Origin: Epsilonproteobacteria bacterium UBA6211
Lineage (GTDB): Bacteria; Campylobacterota; Campylobacteria; Campylobacterales; Arcobacteraceae
Assembly: GCA_002421845.1 (NCBI GenBank)
Contig: DISL01000059.1
Location: forward strand, 1-47,229
Direction of reading: 5' to 3'
DNA: 47,229 nucleotides
The position numbers and the translations under genes were made by a program. The notes beneath the pieces were generated by a model, which did no database searches, had not been told where the DNA came from, and saw only the letters and a list, made by a program, of their open reading frames with translations. The stretch's first letter is position 1, and each line of letters begins with the position of its first letter. Of the stretch, positions 7,560 to 15,748 are shown in pieces.

Positions 7560-7961
7560 ATGAACGTATTACAAGGTAAAATATCCCATATAAAAACCTG
7601 TGATGAAATATCACAAGTATCCGTAGATGTGGGGGGAATTGTTTTTTCGTCTATTTTAATAGATGCCGATAGTATGAATCTAAAAACAAACGACAATGTG
7701 GATATTTTGTTTAAAGAAACTGAAGTTTTGGTGGCTACCAAATTATCATGCGTAAGTGCTAGAAATGCTTTCTTCGGTGAAGTTTTGGAGATACAACAAG
7801 GGGAAATACTAAGCGAGATAAGTTTTGCTTTTCAAAAAGGTATCATCAAATCTATTATCACAACAAATTCCCTACAAGCCTTGGATATAAAAATAGGTGA
7901 TGAGTTTTTGTGGTTTGTAAAAGCAAATGAAGTTACGGTAAGATTAAAGGAGTTGTCATGA
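7560..7961 (+). CDS. MOP/TOBE molybdate-binding protein (molbindin-like)
   Basis: A 133-residue protein without signal peptide or DNA-binding domain. Residues about 65-133 form one clear MOP domain, V-S-A-R-N-A-F-F-G-E-V followed by the usual beta pattern, very like the two domains of the ModE at 3716. The N-terminal half looks like a second, degenerate copy. Such free MOP proteins bind and buffer molybdate in the cytoplasm. The ATG immediately follows the modD stop, and its stop overlaps the next permease start by 4 bases. Confidence 0.8.
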   Translation: MNVLQGKISHIKTCDEISQVSVDVGGIVFSSILIDADSMNLKTNDNVDILFKETEVLVATKLSCVSARNAFFGEVLEIQQGEILSEISFAFQKGIIKSIITTNSLQALDIKIGDEFLWFVKANEVTVRLKELS

Positions 7962-8638
7962 TAGAAGAGAGCTTTTTAGAAACCATGCTACTCACCTTTG
8001 AACTAGCAGGTATTACCACTTTGATTTTGCTTATTATAGGCGTTCCTTTGGGGTATTATCTCTCCCACACGAAAAACAGATTCAAACCTGCAATAGAAGC
8101 GATAGTATCTATGCCTTTGGTTTTGCCTCCTAGCGTTCTTGGATTTTATATGCTTGTATTTTTCTCACCAAAAGACGGCTTTGGAAAGTGGCTTGAAGAG
8201 ATGTTTGATTTGAGGCTTGTATTTAGTTTCGAGGGTCTTGTGGTAGCGTCTGTTATCTTTAGTTTGCCTTTTATGGTACACCCTATCCAAAGCGGATTTA
8301 GTGCATTGCCGAAGAACTTAAGCGACGCTGCATACACACTAGGAAAAAGTAAACTAAACGTACTTTTTAATGTGTTGTTGCCAAACATCCGCACTGCACT
8401 TCTTACTGGTATCGTTATCTCTTTTGCCCATACTGTGGGGGAGTTTGGCGTGGTGCTTATGATGGGTGGAAATATAGCAGGAGAGACAAGGGTGGCAAGT
8501 ATAGCTATATATGACGAAGTAGAAGCACTCAACTATTCTTTGGCAAACCAATATGCACTTACCCTTTTTGTCATATCTTTTGCTATTTTGCTTGTGGTTT
8601 ATATGGTAAACAAACAGATGTTACGAAGTAAGTTTTGA
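7958..8638 (+). CDS. modB: Molybdate ABC transporter permease, copy 2
   Basis: A 226-residue permease with five predicted membrane helices. It has the EAA loop D-A-A-Y-T-L-G-K-S-K-L-N-V-L-F-N-V-L-L-P-N and the signature H-T-V-G-E-F-G-V-V-L-M-M-G-G-N, closer to canonical ModB than copy 1. Normally modB would be followed directly by modC. Here a 1.4-kb gene intervenes, and the joint is marked by a 20-base repeat. It may form a homodimer, or a heterodimer with copy 1. Confidence 0.92.
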   Translation: MIEESFLETMLLTFELAGITTLILLIIGVPLGYYLSHTKNRFKPAIEAIVSMPLVLPPSVLGFYMLVFFSPKDGFGKWLEEMFDLRLVFSFEGLVVASVIFSLPFMVHPIQSGFSALPKNLSDAAYTLGKSKLNVLFNVLLPNIRTALLTGIVISFAHTVGEFGVVLMMGGNIAGETRVASIAIYDEVEALNYSLANQYALTLFVISFAILLVVYMVNKQMLRSKF

Positions 8639-8643
8639 GTTTA

Positions 8644-8663
8644 ATTTGGAGAAACTAAAATGA
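8644..8663 (+). repeat. 20-bp direct repeat, left copy
   Basis: ATTTGGAGAAACTAAAATGA, containing the SD (GGAG) and ATG of the AlbA_2 gene. An identical copy at 10042-10061 carries the SD and ATG of modC. The pair brackets the inserted gene. Confidence 0.9.
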
Positions 8664-10003
8664 ATCTAAATCTTAAAGAATCACAAAATATAGAATTTAA
8701 GCAAATCTGGAAAGATGAGTACATCAAAACATTAAGTGCATTTGCAAACAGTGATGGTGGTAAGCTTTACATCGGGGTAAATGATAATGGCAATATTATC
8801 GGTATCGATAATGCAAAAAAACTTCTTGAAGATATACCAAACAAAGTAAGAGATATTTTAGGCATAATGGTAGATGTCAATCTCAAACAAGATGAAAATA
8901 AAGAGTATCTTGAAATTATCACTGATAAATATCCATACCCTATAAGCTATAAAGGGTCGTATTACTATAGAAGCGGAAGCAGTACACAAGAACTAAAAGG
9001 TGCTACACTTGATAAGTTTTTACTTGGAAGACAAGGTAAAAAATGGGATGGTGTACCTGTGCCTTATTTTGGTTTTGATGATTTAGACCCTTTTGCATTT
9101 AGGCTCTTTCGCCAAAAGGCTGAAAAAAAACAAAGAATTGACAATGAACTTTTAAAAGAGAGTGATGAGATTCTTATAGATAAACTTCATCTCAAAGAGG
9201 GTGATTATCTAAAAAGAGCAGCGACACTTTTATTTGCAAAAGAACCTCAAAAATATGTAACAGGAAGCATAATAAAAATAGGATATTTTAAATCAAATAG
9301 CGATTTGGTTTATCAAGATATGATAGAGGGCAATCTTTTTGAGCAAGTAGATAAAACTATGGAGCTTATATTTACAAAATACCTAAAAGCTATTATTTCT
9401 TATGAAGGGGTTCAAAGGATTGAGAGTTTTCCAGTATCAGAACTAGCTTTTAGGGAAGCCCTTATTAATGCAGTAGTACATAAAGACTATGGTTCACAGC
9501 AAACTATTCAAATAAGTGTATATAATGATAAACTTCTTATGTGGAATGCAGGAGATTTACCACCACATTGGACACTAGATACACTGATGCAAAAACACAA
9601 TTCAGAACCTCACAACCCTGCTATTGCATATCCTTTTTTCTTAGCTGGTTATATCGAGTCTTGGGGAAGAGGAATAGAAAAGATAATAGAAGAATCACAA
9701 AAGTTCAACGGCATTATCCCACAGTTTAGATGGCTAAATGGTCTTTGGGTGGAGTTTTATTTTAATACCGATAAAAGTTTACCTAATCGGTTGGGTGAAA
9801 AGTTGGGTGAAAAGTTGGGTGAAACACAACAAAGTATTATAAAGCTTATGCAGAATAATCCAAAAATCCCAATTACTGCACTTGCTACCCAGCTTGACAT
9901 AAGTACAACGGCAATAGAAAAACATATCAAAAAACTAAAAGAACAAAATATTATTAAACGAAACGGCAGTGCTAAGGGCGGATACTGGGAGATAATATCT
10001 TGA
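8660..10003 (+). CDS. AlbA_2/Schlafen-type DNA-binding protein with HATPase-like and C-terminal HTH domains (RecG-like, COG2865)
   Basis: A 447-residue protein. Residues about 1-125 match the Schlafen AlbA_2 domain (E-S-Q-N-I-E-F-K, then A-F-A-N-S-D-G-G-K-L-Y-I-G-V-N-D-N-G). A central region has R-E-A-L-I-N-A-V-V-H-K-D-Y, the N-box of the HATPase_c_4 module. The C-terminus (about 395-447) is a winged helix (I-T-A-L-A-T-Q-L-D-I-S-T-T-A-I-E-K-H-I). The family is described as transcription regulators or ATP-dependent helicase-related proteins; precise function is unknown. It sits inside the mod operon between modB copy 2 and modC, framed by a 20-bp direct repeat covering both start regions, so it is likely a later insertion. 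A 12-base tandem repeat lies before the HTH. Confidence 0.8.
   Translation: MNLNLKESQNIEFKQIWKDEYIKTLSAFANSDGGKLYIGVNDNGNIIGIDNAKKLLEDIPNKVRDILGIMVDVNLKQDENKEYLEIITDKYPYPISYKGSYYYRSGSSTQELKGATLDKFLLGRQGKKWDGVPVPYFGFDDLDPFAFRLFRQKAEKKQRIDNELLKESDEILIDKLHLKEGDYLKRAATLLFAKEPQKYVTGSIIKIGYFKSNSDLVYQDMIEGNLFEQVDKTMELIFTKYLKAIISYEGVQRIESFPVSELAFREALINAVVHKDYGSQQTIQISVYNDKLLMWNAGDLPPHWTLDTLMQKHNSEPHNPAIAYPFFLAGYIESWGRGIEKIIEESQKFNGIIPQFRWLNGLWVEFYFNTDKSLPNRLGEKLGEKLGETQQSIIKLMQNNPKIPITALATQLDISTTAIEKHIKKLKEQNIIKRNGSAKGGYWEIIS
9791..9826 (+). repeat. 12-bp tandem repeat inside the AlbA_2 gene
   Basis: Three copies of TTGGGTGAAAAG (the last ends in CA) encode L-G-E-K-L-G-E-K-L-G-E-T, a linker between the ATPase-like part and the C-terminal HTH. 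Copy number can change in frame by slippage. Confidence 0.85.
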
Positions 10004-10041
10004 GAGTGAACTCAAATTATGGAATAGATTTGCTAAATGAG

Positions 10042-10061
10042 ATTTGGAGAAACTAAAATGA
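10042..10061 (+). repeat. 20-bp direct repeat, right copy
   Basis: Identical to 8644-8663; contains the SD and ATG of modC. Collapsing the two copies would leave modB copy 2 and modC about 20 bases apart, the expected ancestral spacing. Confidence 0.9.
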
Positions 10062-10930
10062 CACACTTAAATATACAAAAAGAGCTTAGAGGTACTGACG
10101 GTGCTATAAACTTGGATATAAATCATAAGCTAGAAGCCGATAAACTAACCGTTCTTTTCGGTAAAAGCGGTGCGGGTAAAAGTACGATACTAAAAATGAT
10201 TGCAGGGTTGATAGAGCCTACAAACGGACAAATCATAATCAATGACGAAATATGGTTTGACAAAGCAAGAAAAATAAATCTCCCCCCTCAAAAAAGAAAA
10301 GTCGGGTTTGTTTTCCAAGATTATGCACTATTTCCAAATATGACGGTAAAAGAAAACTTGCTATATGCCCTTGATAACAAAAAAAACTTAAAAAAAGTAA
10401 ATGAGATACTAGAAGTTACGGAACTTATGAGCTTATCAGATATAAAACCTGAAACTTTATCCGGTGGACAAAGACAAAGGGTAGCTTTGGCTAGGGCTTT
10501 GGTGCGAGAGCCGAAAATCCTCCTACTTGATGAGCCACTTTCGGCTCTTGATTTTGCTATGAGGGCAAAGCTTCAAGATGAACTACTCAAAGTCCAACAA
10601 TATTTCAATCTCACAACGATACTAGTAAGTCACGATATAAGCGAAGTTTTCAAACTAGCCCATAATGTCATAGAACTAGAAAACGGCAAAATCAAACAGC
10701 AAGGTACACCATACGAAATATTTGCAGGTAGCAACATAAGCGGTAAGTTTAAATTTAGCGGTGAAATAGTCGGAATAAATAAAAGTGATATTACTTATAT
10801 CGTAAGTATATTGATAGGTCAAGACGTTGTAAAGGTGGTTGCAACGCAAGATGAGATACAAAATTTATCGATAGGAGACAAGGTTGTAATTTCTTCAAAA
10901 GCTTTTAATCCTTTGATTATCAAAATTTAG
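10058..10930 (+). CDS. modC: Molybdate ABC transporter ATP-binding protein
   Basis: A 290-residue ATPase with Walker A G-K-S-G-A-G-K-S-T, signature L-S-G-G-Q-R-Q-R-V-A-L-A-R-A, Walker B I-L-L-L-D-E-P-L-S-A-L-D and switch His in L-V-S-H-D. A short C-terminal MOP/TOBE region follows (from about residue 235), shorter than in E. coli ModC. It powers oxyanion import through ModB. The ATG at 10058 is chosen over 10037 because GGAG lies 8 bases upstream. It is the only ATPase in a locus with two permeases and two binding proteins. Confidence 0.93.
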   Translation: MTHLNIQKELRGTDGAINLDINHKLEADKLTVLFGKSGAGKSTILKMIAGLIEPTNGQIIINDEIWFDKARKINLPPQKRKVGFVFQDYALFPNMTVKENLLYALDNKKNLKKVNEILEVTELMSLSDIKPETLSGGQRQRVALARALVREPKILLLDEPLSALDFAMRAKLQDELLKVQQYFNLTTILVSHDISEVFKLAHNVIELENGKIKQQGTPYEIFAGSNISGKFKFSGEIVGINKSDITYIVSILIGQDVVKVVATQDEIQNLSIGDKVVISSKAFNPLIIKI

Positions 10931-10990
10931 GATTTTTAGGATAAAATTCGCATTATTAAACAGCCCCTTAAAAGGCAAAAAGAAAAGTGC

Positions 10991-12541
10991 ATGAAGTTAA
11001 ATTACAAAGTCTCATTGTTATCGTTTTTTGTTATTAATATTTTATTAATTGCATACTATCAAATAGGTATTTATCCTGCATTTTTTAACTCTGATGCAGC
11101 TATTGCAAATATATTAGCAGATGAAATAGCTTCTATGTCATCATACTACCCTACTTCTTGGTGGTATGTAAACGGTGATATTTGGACTTTATTTAAACAT
11201 ACCCTTATCATACCCTTTTCCGTTTTAGGTTTTCACGGATATTATATACATGTTTTTGCGGTGCTTCTTTTTGCATCTTTCACCTTTTATCTCACATATC
11301 TGTACCTCAACAAAATAGGAATATCTACAGAAGGTATCTTAATAGCTTTAGTAGGAATATCTACTTTATATTCACCTATGTATGCAAGGGAGATGTACGG
11401 AGAGAGTGCATATATATGGTATTATACCGCACTGATAGGATATATGTTTTTGTTTGTACTACTTGACAAAAACAATCATGAAAAACACTTAATTACAAAA
11501 ATTTTGATTGTCCTTATAGGGGTGTTTTTCGTAGCCGAGAATCCTAGTAGATTTGCTATTTATTTTATAGTTCCCCTATTTTTACCTCTATTTATTTTGC
11601 ACAGGTATGTCAATTTTGAATACAAAAAGATTATCATATATTTTGCACTTGGTGTTGTTGCCGGTCTTGCTTATAGATATTTTATCTCTAATAGTATTCT
11701 TATGCAAAAAGGGGTCGATAGTACACTTATAATACCTCTTGATAAGCTACCTGAACATATTTGGTACTCCGTAATAGGACTTACCAATCTATACGGTGCC
11801 GACTGGGGAGAAAAAACACCTTTTGTATCTCTTGAGGGTGTCACTTATTTACTAAAATTTCTTTTGTATCCTGTAGCTTTTTTTGCACCTATTTATTATG
11901 CAATAAAAAACAAATCAAACATGACTTTTAGTGAATCATATACCTTAAGTGTAGGATATATGGGCTTTTTGATAGTTTTTGGAATATATTGCATCACCAC
12001 TTTACATATAGACGGTATTTATGCTGCGAGGGAAAATATAAGGTACGTAATACCTTTTACAATGTTTATTTCAGTATCAAACGGAATTATGTGGAAATAT
12101 TTTTCACAAAATATCAAAATCATCTTGCTATTTTCAGTTGTTTTATCATATATTTCGATTTTTAATACGTTGGATATACAAAAGAGTAAAAACATCCTTG
12201 ATTCAAGAAATGAAGTGATACAAACTCTAAAAGACAATGGATTAAATAAAGGGTATGCACCGTATTGGCACTCTCATATTTTTACGGTATTGAGCGACAA
12301 TAAAGTGGAAATAAGACCACTTGGTAATGATTACAAAAGGGAAGATGGTGAGTGGCTAACAAGCACTCGATGGTATGAAAGTGATTATGTTGATAAAAAC
12401 TCCTTTATTTTGATGCCAAAAGACAAAATATCAGAATTTGAAAGAGTAGCAAAAGTTGAACATTTGCAAGAGTATTCCAAGAAATTGGAACTATCCTCGT
12501 ATGTAATATATATTTTTAAACAAAACCCTATCACAGATTAA
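10991..12541 (+). CDS. Multi-pass membrane protein, GT-C glycosyltransferase-like
   Basis: A 516-residue protein with about ten hydrophobic helices and a soluble C-terminal part (after about residue 400). The first extracytoplasmic loop has F-F-N-S-D-A-A, an acidic residue right after helix 1, as in GT-C lipid-linked sugar transferases. No family name can be given with certainty. It leads a five-gene cluster with a GtrB-like transferase, a WbqC protein, a sugar aminotransferase and a small SMR-like protein, so it may be the GtrC-like enzyme attaching a sugar on the periplasmic face. A TAAAAT -10 candidate lies at 10942-10947; SD is weak. Confidence 0.55.
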   Translation: MKLNYKVSLLSFFVINILLIAYYQIGIYPAFFNSDAAIANILADEIASMSSYYPTSWWYVNGDIWTLFKHTLIIPFSVLGFHGYYIHVFAVLLFASFTFYLTYLYLNKIGISTEGILIALVGISTLYSPMYAREMYGESAYIWYYTALIGYMFLFVLLDKNNHEKHLITKILIVLIGVFFVAENPSRFAIYFIVPLFLPLFILHRYVNFEYKKIIIYFALGVVAGLAYRYFISNSILMQKGVDSTLIIPLDKLPEHIWYSVIGLTNLYGADWGEKTPFVSLEGVTYLLKFLLYPVAFFAPIYYAIKNKSNMTFSESYTLSVGYMGFLIVFGIYCITTLHIDGIYAARENIRYVIPFTMFISVSNGIMWKYFSQNIKIILLFSVVLSYISIFNTLDIQKSKNILDSRNEVIQTLKDNGLNKGYAPYWHSHIFTVLSDNKVEIRPLGNDYKREDGEWLTSTRWYESDYVDKNSFILMPKDKISEFERVAKVEHLQEYSKKLELSSYVIYIFKQNPITD

Positions 12542-12554
12542 ATTAGGAAAAATG

Positions 12555-13472
12555 ATGGAAATAAGTGTAATATCACCTGTATATGGGTGTAAAGAAAGTT
12601 TAAGAGAGCTTTATGTAAGAACAAAAAGCACTTTGGAAAAAATTTGTGATTCTTTTGAAATCATTTTCGTAAACGACAACTGTCCGCAAAACTCTTGGGA
12701 AGAGATAGCAAAAATAGCCAAAGAAGACAAGTGCGTAAAAGCTATAAAACTATCAAGAAACTTCGGTCAGCACTATGCTATCACGGCTGGGGTTGATTAT
12801 TCTAGCGGTAACTATGTAGTTATTATGGATTGTGACCTACAAGACAAACCGGAAGAACTTGAAAAGTTTTATGCAAAAGCAAAAGAGGGTTATGATGTAG
12901 TTTACGGCAGACGCGTAGAGAGACAAGATAGCTTTTTCAAGGCATATACTTCAAAACTTTTTTATAGTGTTTTGGAATATTTTACAGACTTTGAACATGA
13001 CCACACTATAGGAAACTACGGTATTTTCTCAAGAAAAACCATAGAAGCGGTAAAAAGCCTAAAAGAAAGAAGTAGAGATTTCTTACTTTTAGTAAAAATA
13101 GTAGGTTTTAAAAGTACCAAAATAGATATAGAACACGTTGAGAGAAAATACGGCGAGTCATCATACACATTATCAAAAATGATAGATTTGGCAACGGACT
13201 CTATAGTTGCCCACTCCAACAAACCTTTGAAACTTATCATAAAACTAGGATTAATACTATCTATTATTTCTATTTTGATAGCTTCAGGACTTGTAGCGGC
13301 ACATTTTATATATGGCTTTACCGTTGAGGGATGGACGAGTTTAATGGTATCTAATATATTCTTTTTTGGGGTACTCTTCGGTATTTTGGGAACTATGGGG
13401 ATTTACATAGGTAAAATATTTGATGAAGTAAAAAACAGACCGTTATATATAGTTGACGAGGTAATAAATTGA
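12555..13472 (+). CDS. GtrB-like family 2 glycosyltransferase (polyprenyl-phosphate sugar transferase)
   Basis: A 305-residue protein with an N-terminal GT-A domain (I-S-V-I-S-P-V-Y-G, F-V-N-D-N-C-P, M-D-C-D-L-Q-D-K-P-E-E-L for nucleotide-sugar and metal binding) and two C-terminal membrane helices (about 225-250 and 262-285). This is the DPM1/GtrB layout: transfer of a sugar from a nucleotide donor to undecaprenyl phosphate on the cytoplasmic face. Two ATGs lie in tandem (12552, 12555); the second has better distance from AGGA. Its stop overlaps the TTG start of the WbqC gene. Confidence 0.88.
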   Translation: MEISVISPVYGCKESLRELYVRTKSTLEKICDSFEIIFVNDNCPQNSWEEIAKIAKEDKCVKAIKLSRNFGQHYAITAGVDYSSGNYVVIMDCDLQDKPEELEKFYAKAKEGYDVVYGRRVERQDSFFKAYTSKLFYSVLEYFTDFEHDHTIGNYGIFSRKTIEAVKSLKERSRDFLLLVKIVGFKSTKIDIEHVERKYGESSYTLSKMIDLATDSIVAHSNKPLKLIIKLGLILSIISILIASGLVAAHFIYGFTVEGWTSLMVSNIFFFGVLFGILGTMGIYIGKIFDEVKNRPLYIVDEVIN

Positions 13473-14173
13473 AAAGTATCGCCATCTTACAATCCAATTA
13501 TATCCCATGGAAAGGGTATTTTGATATTATAGGTAGCGTAGATGAATTTGTCATTTATGATTGTGTACAATACACCAAAAATGACTGGCGAAACAGAAAT
13601 AAAATCAAAACCCCAAAGGGGACGGAGTGGATTACTATACCATGTAATTTCTCTTCAAGTAGCCAAAAAATCAATGAAACAAAAGTAACAAATCACCTAT
13701 GGGCAAACAAACACTATAAAACTTTGGTTCAATACTATTCAAAAGCAAAACATTTCAAACAATACGAAAAGATTTTTGCAGACCTTTATAAAGAGTTGGA
13801 AGCAGAAGAGTTTTTGAGTAATATAAACTACAAGTTTATCATCACTATAAATAAAATTTTAGGCATAGATACCAAAATCTCAAAATGTGAAGATTTTAAT
13901 CTCGTAGAGGGTCAAACCCTAAGACTCCTTCAAATATGCAAAGATGCAGGGGCAAACATATATCTAAGCGGACCTGCTGCAAAAGATTATCTTGATGAGG
14001 GGATGTTTGAAAAAGAGAATATCAAAGTAGAATGGATGAATTACGGCGGTTATAGGGAATACGAGCAACTAAATCCACCTTTTGAACACGGTGTTAGTAT
14101 TTTGGATTTGATATTTAATGTGGGTGATGAAGCACCGAACTATATGAAAAGTTTTAATAAGGCAAAACAATGA
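13469..14173 (+). CDS. WbqC family protein
   Basis: A 234-residue soluble protein with the WbqC family opening (A-I-L-Q-S-N-Y-I-P-W-K-G-Y-F-D-I-I), then Y-T-K-N-D-W-R-N-R-N-K-I-K-T-P-K-G and a late Y-L-S-G-P-A-A-K-D-Y-L. Members occur in O-antigen and surface-sugar clusters. They are suspected to act on amino-sugar substrates, but the reaction is unproven. The start is a TTG that overlaps the stop of the glycosyltransferase; its own stop overlaps the aminotransferase ATG. Context supports a role in modifying the amino sugar made by the next gene. Confidence 0.85.
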   Translation: MKSIAILQSNYIPWKGYFDIIGSVDEFVIYDCVQYTKNDWRNRNKIKTPKGTEWITIPCNFSSSSQKINETKVTNHLWANKHYKTLVQYYSKAKHFKQYEKIFADLYKELEAEEFLSNINYKFIITINKILGIDTKISKCEDFNLVEGQTLRLLQICKDAGANIYLSGPAAKDYLDEGMFEKENIKVEWMNYGGYREYEQLNPPFEHGVSILDLIFNVGDEAPNYMKSFNKAKQ

Positions 14174-15303
14174 TTCATTTTAATTTACCGCCCCTAACAG
14201 GCAACGAAGAGAAGTATGTACTAGAATCTATGAAAAGTACAAAAATATCTGGTGACGGCTCTTTTAGTAAAAGATGTCACCAATGGTTTGAAGAACATCT
14301 ACCGTGCAAAAAAGCACTACTAACCACATCATGTACCCATGCCCTTGAAATGGCAGCTATCTTGATAGATATAAAAGAGGGTGATGAAGTAATAATGCCT
14401 AGTTTTACATTTGTAAGCACCGCTAATGCCTTTGTTTTGAGGGGTGCTAAGGTCGTTTTTGTGGATATTAAACCTGATACCATGAATATAGACGAAACAA
14501 AAATAGAAAATGCTATCACACCGAAAACAAAAGCAATAGTAGCCGTGCATTATGCAGGTGTAGGGTGTGAGATGGATACTATTATGGAAATAGCACTCAA
14601 ACATAACCTTTTCGTGATAGAAGATGCGGCACAAGGGATGATGAGTAAATACAAAAATAGAACACTCGGTACGATAGGACACATGGGAGCTTATAGTTTC
14701 CACGAAACAAAAAACTACACAAGCGGCGGAGAGGGTGGACTTCTTATAATAAATGACGAAAGTTTTATCCATAGAGCCGAGATTATCCGTGAAAAAGGGA
14801 CAAATAGAAGTCAGTTTTTTAGAGGAATGACAGACAAATATACATGGGTTGACGTGGGAAGTAGTTATCTACTAAATGACTTTAGTGCATCATTTTTGTT
14901 TGCTCAACTAGAAACGGCAGATATGATAAATACAAACAGACTCAACTCATGGAAACAATACTACGAACTCTTATTACCTCTAGCGTCCAAAGGTTTGATA
15001 GAACTTCCTACTATTCCTACGGAGTGTATTCATAATGCACATATGTTTTATCTAAAAGTAAAAGATTTGGATACTAGAACCAAAGTATTAGAACAATTTA
15101 AAAAAGAGGAAATAGGTGCAGTGTTTCATTATGTACCACTTCACTCATCTCCTGCAGGGATTGCTTTTGGAGAGTTTTGTGGGAGTGATATATACACTAC
15201 AAAAGAGAGTGAAAGACTTATAAGACTACCGATGTATTACGGACTAACTACCGCAAAAATACAAGAGGTAGTAAAAGTTTTAAATAGATTTTACGGTGAG
15301 TGA
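14170..15303 (+). CDS. wecE: WecE/RffA-like dTDP-4-amino-4,6-dideoxygalactose transaminase
   Basis: A 377-residue PLP enzyme of the DegT/DnrJ/EryC1/StrS family. Lys181 in S-F-H-E-T-K-N-Y-T-S-G-G-E-G-G is the PLP-binding Lys. I-E-D-A-A-Q-G carries the ring-stacking Asp, and R-E-K-G-T-N-R-S-Q-F-F-R-G followed by K-Y-T-W-V-D-V-G-S-S-Y is characteristic of the WecE branch. WecE aminates dTDP-4-keto-6-deoxyglucose to dTDP-Fuc4N. No dTDP-glucose synthase or dehydratase is in the window, so the donor must come from elsewhere. Confidence 0.88.
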   Translation: MIHFNLPPLTGNEEKYVLESMKSTKISGDGSFSKRCHQWFEEHLPCKKALLTTSCTHALEMAAILIDIKEGDEVIMPSFTFVSTANAFVLRGAKVVFVDIKPDTMNIDETKIENAITPKTKAIVAVHYAGVGCEMDTIMEIALKHNLFVIEDAAQGMMSKYKNRTLGTIGHMGAYSFHETKNYTSGGEGGLLIINDESFIHRAEIIREKGTNRSQFFRGMTDKYTWVDVGSSYLLNDFSASFLFAQLETADMINTNRLNSWKQYYELLLPLASKGLIELPTIPTECIHNAHMFYLKVKDLDTRTKVLEQFKKEEIGAVFHYVPLHSSPAGIAFGEFCGSDIYTTKESERLIRLPMYYGLTTAKIQEVVKVLNRFYGE

Positions 15304-15306
15304 GAT

Positions 15307-15672
15307 ATGGGATACTTTTATATTTTCGGAACAATATTTTTTACGGTTTACGGTCAGCTGATAATCAAATGGAGAATGCCTAACTACGGTCATTTGCCTG
15401 AAGGTTCTACTGAAAAAATCGTGTTTTTATTGAAACTGTTTTTAGACCCTTTTATACTAAGCGGTTTTGTAAGTGCATTTTTGGCTTCTATGTTTTGGAT
15501 GGCTGCCATGACCAAATTTGAGCTTAGTTATGCTTACCCTTTTATGGGGCTTACTTTTGTAATAGTATTTTTATTTTCTACATTTTTTATGGGTGAAAAT
15601 TTCAACCTTTATAAGCTCGTAGGACTGAGTCTTATAGTTATTGGAGTAATAATTACAGCAAAAGGTTATTAA
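15307..15672 (+). CDS. Small four-helix SMR/EamA-like membrane protein
   Basis: A 121-residue protein with four predicted membrane helices and the SMR-like ending (F-M-G-E-N-F-N-L-Y-K-L-V-G-L-S-L-I-V-I-G). In glycan loci, proteins of this size and topology (ArnE/ArnF, GtrA) flip polyprenyl-phosphate sugars across the inner membrane. Here it ends the glycan cluster just 3 bases after the aminotransferase, so a flippase role is more likely than drug efflux. This is inferred from context. Confidence 0.7.
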   Translation: MGYFYIFGTIFFTVYGQLIIKWRMPNYGHLPEGSTEKIVFLLKLFLDPFILSGFVSAFLASMFWMAAMTKFELSYAYPFMGLTFVIVFLFSTFFMGENFNLYKLVGLSLIVIGVIITAKGY

Positions 15673-15690
15673 ATTTTAGCTTTTTTAGTG

Positions 15691-15696
15691 TATAAT
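15691..15696 (+). promoter_or_regulatory. -10 box of nhaD
   Basis: GTG-TATAAT after a T-rich tract, with a predicted transcription start near 15703. It overlaps nothing else and precedes the nhaD SD (AAGGAG at 15737-15742). Confidence 0.6.
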
Positions 15697-15748
15697 CAAG
15701 ACGTTTAATTTATTTTTGCAAGATTTATGCAAGAAAAAGGAGATTTTT

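Noticed and set aside
8644..10061. Direct repeats as target-site duplication of an insertion sequence.
   Set aside because: No transposase or terminal inverted repeats were seen, and 20 bp covering SD and ATG is unusual for target duplication. Kept as a recombination or insertion scar of unknown origin.
14277..14772. Minus-strand frames opposite the WecE-like gene.
   Set aside because: They lie fully inside a conserved PLP enzyme gene and have Cys/His-rich, non-protein-like composition.
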